NCBI RefSeq assembly: GCF_000519205.1
Contig: NZ_JAFB01000024.1
Span: forward strand, 62,001 to 126,000
DNA from: Amycolatopsis taiwanensis DSM 45107
GTDB lineage: Bacteria; Actinomycetota; Actinomycetes; Mycobacteriales; Pseudonocardiaceae
Direction of reading: 5' to 3'
DNA: 64,000 bases
Shown here piece by piece: positions 59,748-64,000 of this stretch (position 1 is the stretch's first letter; every line of letters begins with the position of its first letter). The position numbers were made by a program, and so were the translations under genes. The notes under the pieces were generated by a model. It was not told the DNA's origin and did not search any database. It saw only the letters and a program-made list of their open reading frames with translations.

Positions 59748-62700
59748 ACGGATGGGCCATGGTGCGGCGTTTCACCGCCGTCGCTTACGGATTGTTCGCG
59801 CTCATGCTGGTTGCCCCGCCGCAGGCTTCGGCCGCTTGTGGTCCCGCGGTTCTCCAAAGTGGATCCTCGCCGCTGGGCGACTGCCCGAGCGCACCGTCGG
59901 TGATCGGGATTGTCACGGTTGCCGCACTCGCGCTCGGCGGCGTCGGCCTGCAACTCGCGATCAGCCTCGGCCGGGCCGCCGCCACGGCGTTGCGCGACGG
60001 CGTTTCCGCGACGACCATGCTCGCCGCGACCACCGCCGGGCCGGCCGCCAGCACGGTGACCCCCGCCCGCCCCCCGGTGCCGACAGCGGCGAGCACGCCC
60101 GCCGCTGTCCGGTGCACGGCCGGCGACCCGGTGGACGTGGCCACCGGCGAGGTCCTCCTGCGCCAGACCGATGTCGAACTACCCGGGGTGCTGCCGCTGG
60201 TGCTGACTCGCACCCACTTGTCGTCCTACCGCTCCGGACTCGGTTTCGGTCGTTCCTGGGCGGACACGCTGAGCCAGCGCGTGGAGTTCGACGGCTACGG
60301 ACTCGTCTACGTCGCCGACGACGGGATGCGGCTGATCTACCCGGTGCCGCCCGCCACCGGAGCCGTCCTGCCCGCGCAGGGACCGCGCTGGCCCCTCGTC
60401 CGCACGCCCACCGGATTCGCCATCCACCGCGGGGAAACCGGGCAGACCCTGCACTTTCGCCCGGTCACCGCAACCGTGCTGCCGCTGGCCATTATCAGTG
60501 ACCGCAACGGAAACACCATCGAGGTGGACCGCGACGCCGCCGGCGCGCCGACCGCAGTACGCCACTCCGGCGGTTACCACATCGACGTGGACATCGAGAA
60601 TGGATTGGTCACCGAGTTGCGGCTACGCGACGCGCGCGGGCCGGCGACGACGCTACTGAGGTACACCTACGACGCCGGCCAACTCAGCGAAGTGATCAAC
60701 GAGTCGGGAACCGCGCTGCGCTTCACCTATGACACCGAAGGGCGCATCACCGGGTGGACCGACCGGAACGGCGAATGGTACCGGTGGCACTACGACTCCG
60801 GCGGCCGGTGTGTCGCCGCCGAGGGCTCCGGCGGGTTCCTCAACGGCACCTTCACCTACGACACCCGGGAACGGACCACGCGATTCGTCGACGCGCTCGG
60901 CGCCGCCACCGGGTACCGGTTCGACCGGCAGGGACGGCTGATCGCCGAGACCGACCCACTGGGCCGCACCACGACCTGGGAACGGGACCGCCACGGGCGC
61001 GTCGTGTCCACTACCGACCCGCTGGGCCGCACGACTCGCCATGAGTACGATGTGGACGGTAACCTAATCCGCACGGTCAGGCCGGACGGCAGCGTGGTCC
61101 GGATCGCCTACGACCAGTTCGGTTTCCCGGCGGCCTTCGCCGACCCGGACGGCGCAATCTGGCGGTGCGCCTATGACCAGCGGGGCAACCTCCTCACCAG
61201 CACGGACCCGTCAGGGGCCACCACTTACCGCCGCTACGACGAGCATGGCCGCCTGGTCGGCGTGCTCGACCCGCTCGGGGGCGAGACCCGGATCGACAAC
61301 GACCCGGCCGGGCTCCCAGTTGCCGTCACAGACCCGGCCGGCCGCACGACCCGGTATTTCCGTGACCACTTTGGACGGCCCGCAGCGGTCATCGACCCAC
61401 TCGGCCGCATCGAATACTTCGGCTGGACCGTGGCCGGCCGTGCGCTTTCCCATACGCACGCGGATGGCACCACCGAGCAGTGGCGCTATGACCGCGAAGG
61501 CAACCAGGTCGGCTACACCGACCGGCTGGGGCGCCAGACCCGCACGGAGGTGACCCACTTCGACCTGCCGGCCGAGGAGATCACGCCGGGCGGGGCCCGG
61601 ACGCGTGCGGAGTACGACCACGCCCTGCGCCTGGTGTCGGTCATTGACCCCGCGGGTGCGACGTGGCGGTTCAGCTATGACGCGGCTGGGAATGTCATCG
61701 GGGAAACCGACTTGAACGGGCGCACGCTCGAATACCGCTACGACGAGGCCGGAAGGCTGATCGAGCAGACGAGCGGTGCCGGCGAAACGGTCAGGTTCGA
61801 CTATGACGCACTCGACCGCGTTGTTGAGCGACGCGCCGGTGAGGGCGTCACCCACTTCGAATATGACGCGGCCGGACGTCTCGTCCGTGCCGTCAACGAG
61901 GATGCCGACGTTCGGCTCCAGCGAGATGCCCTGGGGCGTGTTGTCGCGGAGTCGGTCAACGGACGAACCATCCACTATGGATACGACTCGCTTGGGCGGC
62001 GCGTCTTCCGCCGGACCCCGGCGGGAACCGAGACCGGCTGGAGCTACGACCCCAGTGACCGGCCTCTCGCGATGCGGCTGGCCGGCCAAACCGTGTGGTT
62101 CTCCCACGATGCGGCCGGCCGCGTGGCGGGCATCCGGTGGAGCAGCGGCCTCACGCTGACGCGGTCCTGGGACGCCGCCGACCGGTTGGTCTCCGAGACC
62201 GTGGGGCGGACGGCGCCGACCCTGCAGCGCCATTACCGGTATCGACCCGACGGTCATCTTCTGGCGATGCAAGATGCGCTCGGAACCCGGCAGTTCACCC
62301 TCGACGAGGACGACCGTGTGACCAATGTGGATGGTCCGGCCGGCCGGGAACGGTACGCCTACGACGCCGCGGGAAACATCGTCGACGCCTTGCGGCCATG
62401 GCCGGGCGCCGAGGAGGAACCACGGGAGTACTCGGGGACGCTCATTCGCGCGGCCGGTGAGATCCGTTACGAGCATGACGCACAGGGCCGTACCGTGCTG
62501 CGACAGCGCAACCGAGCCGACGACTCGCCAGAGACCTGGCGATTCAGCTGGAACTCCGACGACCAGCTCCAGGCCGTCACCACCCCTGATGGCACGAGAT
62601 GGTGCTACCGCTACGACCCCTTCGGCCGCCGCATCGCCAAGCAACGGCTCGGCGACGACGGCACGGTCGTCGAACAGATCGACTTCGTCTGGGACGGCTC

Positions 62701-63634
62701 GCTTCTCGTCGAACAGATCGACTCCTCGGGCCGGGTCACCACCTGGGAATACGCTCCGGACGACGCCGGCCCGCTGGTCCAGCTGGAACACGGGCAAGGC
62801 GGCCAGCGGTGCTTCGCGGTCCTGGCCGATCCGATCGGCGCCCCGACCGAGCTGGTCGACCTCGATGGCACCGTGCGGTGGCGTGCCACCACCTCACTGT
62901 GGGGCGAGGCGCCACCGGGCGAGCAGGCACGCATTCCGCTGCGTTTCCCGGGCCAGTACCACGATCCCGAGACCGGCCTGCACTACAACGTGTTCCGCTA
63001 CTACGAGCCGGAAACGGGCCGGTACCTCACTGCTGACCCGCGGGGACTGGACGGGGGACTCAACCCGCACGCCTACGTGGCCAACCCGCTGGCCGAACTC
63101 GACCCGCTCGGGCTGACACCGGAAGGCCCGGACGGGTGCGCCCAGCGTGGTGGTCAACCGTCCTATGAGGACGTCAAGACGCCGTTCTTCGCCGACCAGA
63201 AGGGTCAGCACAGGGCCAAGTCAGCGGCTCATGAGAAGTTGTCGAAGGCGCCGTATGAGCCCAAGCACAGGTACGCAGAGCCCAGGCACGCCGGCCGGTA
63301 CCAGCCCCAGCACCGGCGCAGCTGGCTTCGATCCATAACGGACCGTAATCCGGGTGCGCACCGGATGCCTCTGGAACGGCGGCTCGACGAGCTCAGCTAC
63401 CGCGGCAACAGGCTGATACAGGACTCCAACACCTTCACCGAGCAGGGCAAACAGCTCGGCAGCGCGGTCGGGCTGGTCGGTCAGGGCTTGTCGGCCGTGC
63501 CGCCCTCGAACTCCCTACTCGCGGCGGTCAACGCCGTCGGGCAGGTCACCAGCCACTACGCCGGCACCGTCGGCGAATGGGGTGGCCGCGTCTATGGCGC
63601 GCTGCGGGGTTTCATCAACTCCGGCCGCACCTGA
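59744..63634 (+). CDS. RHS-repeat protein, probable polymorphic toxin
   Basis: 1296 aa from ATG 59744 (GGAGG, ATGA overlap with the protease gene). N-terminal signal/TM (about 8-30, ending PPQASA), a second hydrophobic segment (52-76), DUF6531 start CTAGDPVDVATGEVLLRQTD (124-143), more than twenty YD repeats (YDxxG, about 220-1050), and the RHS core (YHDPETGLHYNVFRYYEPET then GRYLTADPRGLDGG), ending NPLAELDPLGL near 1125. The last 171 residues are the variable tip, His/Arg-rich then amphipathic, with no toxin domain I recognise. The shell usually encloses the tip and releases it by self-cleavage. No immunity gene follows on the same strand. Confidence 0.9.
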   Translation: MNGWAMVRRFTAVAYGLFALMLVAPPQASAACGPAVLQSGSSPLGDCPSAPSVIGIVTVAALALGGVGLQLAISLGRAAATALRDGVSATTMLAATTAGPAASTVTPARPPVPTAASTPAAVRCTAGDPVDVATGEVLLRQTDVELPGVLPLVLTRTHLSSYRSGLGFGRSWADTLSQRVEFDGYGLVYVADDGMRLIYPVPPATGAVLPAQGPRWPLVRTPTGFAIHRGETGQTLHFRPVTATVLPLAIISDRNGNTIEVDRDAAGAPTAVRHSGGYHIDVDIENGLVTELRLRDARGPATTLLRYTYDAGQLSEVINESGTALRFTYDTEGRITGWTDRNGEWYRWHYDSGGRCVAAEGSGGFLNGTFTYDTRERTTRFVDALGAATGYRFDRQGRLIAETDPLGRTTTWERDRHGRVVSTTDPLGRTTRHEYDVDGNLIRTVRPDGSVVRIAYDQFGFPAAFADPDGAIWRCAYDQRGNLLTSTDPSGATTYRRYDEHGRLVGVLDPLGGETRIDNDPAGLPVAVTDPAGRTTRYFRDHFGRPAAVIDPLGRIEYFGWTVAGRALSHTHADGTTEQWRYDREGNQVGYTDRLGRQTRTEVTHFDLPAEEITPGGARTRAEYDHALRLVSVIDPAGATWRFSYDAAGNVIGETDLNGRTLEYRYDEAGRLIEQTSGAGETVRFDYDALDRVVERRAGEGVTHFEYDAAGRLVRAVNEDADVRLQRDALGRVVAESVNGRTIHYGYDSLGRRVFRRTPAGTETGWSYDPSDRPLAMRLAGQTVWFSHDAAGRVAGIRWSSGLTLTRSWDAADRLVSETVGRTAPTLQRHYRYRPDGHLLAMQDALGTRQFTLDEDDRVTNVDGPAGRERYAYDAAGNIVDALRPWPGAEEEPREYSGTLIRAAGEIRYEHDAQGRTVLRQRNRADDSPETWRFSWNSDDQLQAVTTPDGTRWCYRYDPFGRRIAKQRLGDDGTVVEQIDFVWDGSLLVEQIDSSGRVTTWEYAPDDAGPLVQLEHGQGGQRCFAVLADPIGAPTELVDLDGTVRWRATTSLWGEAPPGEQARIPLRFPGQYHDPETGLHYNVFRYYEPETGRYLTADPRGLDGGLNPHAYVANPLAELDPLGLTPEGPDGCAQRGGQPSYEDVKTPFFADQKGQHRAKSAAHEKLSKAPYEPKHRYAEPRHAGRYQPQHRRSWLRSITDRNPGAHRMPLERRLDELSYRGNRLIQDSNTFTEQGKQLGSAVGLVGQGLSAVPPSNSLLAAVNAVGQVTSHYAGTVGEWGGRVYGALRGFINSGRT

Positions 63635-63985
63635 CCTTGCTTTGCCCGGCAGTTCTTCATGCCCGTTTTCCGTGCGGAGCGCGGCGAGGATGTCCTGAGG
63701 CGAGGTGAGCAGTTGGGGACGATGGTCGAGTACGAGTTGTTGTGCGGCGGTGAGTTGGTGCACGGCGACGGTCCACTCGACCTTCACGATCAGCAGCGCA
63801 CCGACCCTGATCACCGCATCCTTGGTCGACTGCAAGGACGTCAGGACGGGTCCGAGGTTCTGCATCATCGTCGCCGTGACGGTCGCGTCCTGGGCAAGGA
63901 CGAGACGCGAGTCCAGCGCGTGCGCAGCCATGAGTGCGGTTTCCCGGCCGAGGCGGGAGGCGGCCGGCCGCATTCTCGCTCGCAT
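63515..63985 (-). CDS. Hypothetical protein entering from the right edge
   Basis: Up to 156 aa visible, in a frame whose codons in 63650-63950 end almost always in G or C, supporting a real gene. HALDSRLVLAQDATVTATMM, QNLGPVLTSLQSTKDAVIRV and VEWTVAVHQLTAAQQLVLDH suggest a helical protein; no family recognised. A GGAGG lies before the codons at 63973-63985, but the frame may start beyond the window. It would overlap the RHS 3' end by 120 bp, which is unusual; the true stop may differ through a frameshift. Confidence 0.45.
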   Translation of the reverse strand: MRARMRPAASRLGRETALMAAHALDSRLVLAQDATVTATMMQNLGPVLTSLQSTKDAVIRVGALLIVKVEWTVAVHQLTAAQQLVLDHRPQLLTSPQDILAALRTENGHEELPGKARSGAAGVDETPQRAIDAATPFADGAGVVAGDLPDGVDRRE

Positions 63986-64000
63986 CCTCCGGAACCACGA

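Noticed and set aside
1-64000. tRNA or rRNA genes and an integrated phage or conjugative element
   Set aside because: No cloverleaf with a GGTTCGAATCC-type arm, no rRNA-like stretch, and no integrase, phage structural or conjugation genes were seen by eye; a covariance search would settle the tRNA question.

Overview
This is a GC-rich actinobacterial chromosome segment. Codons end almost always in G or C, many genes overlap by ATGA/GTGA, GTG and TTG starts are common, and the content (LacI, ROK, FadR, IclR and TetR regulators beside sugar ABC transporters, RHS protein, DrrAB pump) fits a soil Pseudonocardiales species, most likely Amycolatopsis or a close relative. That placement is inference from content and style. 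No rRNA, tRNA, CRISPR array or replication origin was seen.

Layout. 1-6.7 kb: myo-inositol catabolism (iolC-iolB-iolD, leaving the left edge) with a LacI regulator and a divergent three-gene sugar ABC transporter; both transcription units carry the same promoter plus operator. 6.7-13.3 kb: a DUF4253 remnant, NudC, a membrane protein, an amidohydrolase with a divergent ArsR-type regulator, a large arylsulfatase and a small membrane protein. 13.4-20.3 kb: a five-gene catabolic operon (formaldehyde-activating-enzyme homologue, enolase-superfamily dehydratase, aldehyde dehydrogenase, 3-hydroxyisobutyrate-type dehydrogenase, Fe-alcohol dehydrogenase) with a divergent IclR regulator. 20.3-31.5 kb: SnoaL-like protein, a decayed copy of the iclR 3' end, an EamA exporter, an SsuABC-type transporter next to a CitA/CitB-type two-component system, a NarL-type two-component system whose regulator gene is frameshifted, and a KhtT-like small protein with an ArsB/NhaD-type ion transporter. 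31.5-42 kb: methyltransferase, hypothetical protein, then a second sugar transporter operon (ATPase, permease, binding protein, Gfo/Idh/MocA oxidoreductase, TIM-barrel isomerase) under a divergent ROK regulator, and a secreted tannase/feruloyl esterase. 42-47.6 kb: an MFS exporter behind what looks like a leader-peptide attenuator, a tiny secreted Cys-Cys peptide, a CtpE-like P-type ATPase, TenA and an 80-aa protein. 47.7-53.3 kb: FadR regulator, L-fuconate dehydratase and a third sugar ABC transporter. 53.3-57.8 kb: a cyclase-family hydrolase between IS5 transposase fragments and a DrrAB exporter with TetR. 57.9-63.6 kb: a translationally coupled set of Pro-rich membrane protein, PrsW-type membrane protease and a 1296-aa RHS protein; a gene of unknown function enters from the right edge.

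The window is dominated by regulated uptake and breakdown of sugars, cyclitols and sugar acids, each unit carrying its own regulator and in several cases a visible operator. Four intergenic regions hold a family of about 21-bp repeats arranged around a conserved hairpin (GGGGACACGCC / GGCGTGTCCCC). The best leads for undescribed biology are the PrsW-RHS operon, the leader ORF with mutually exclusive hairpins before the MFS gene, the Fae-homologue operon, the Cys-Cys peptide and the 21-bp repeat family.
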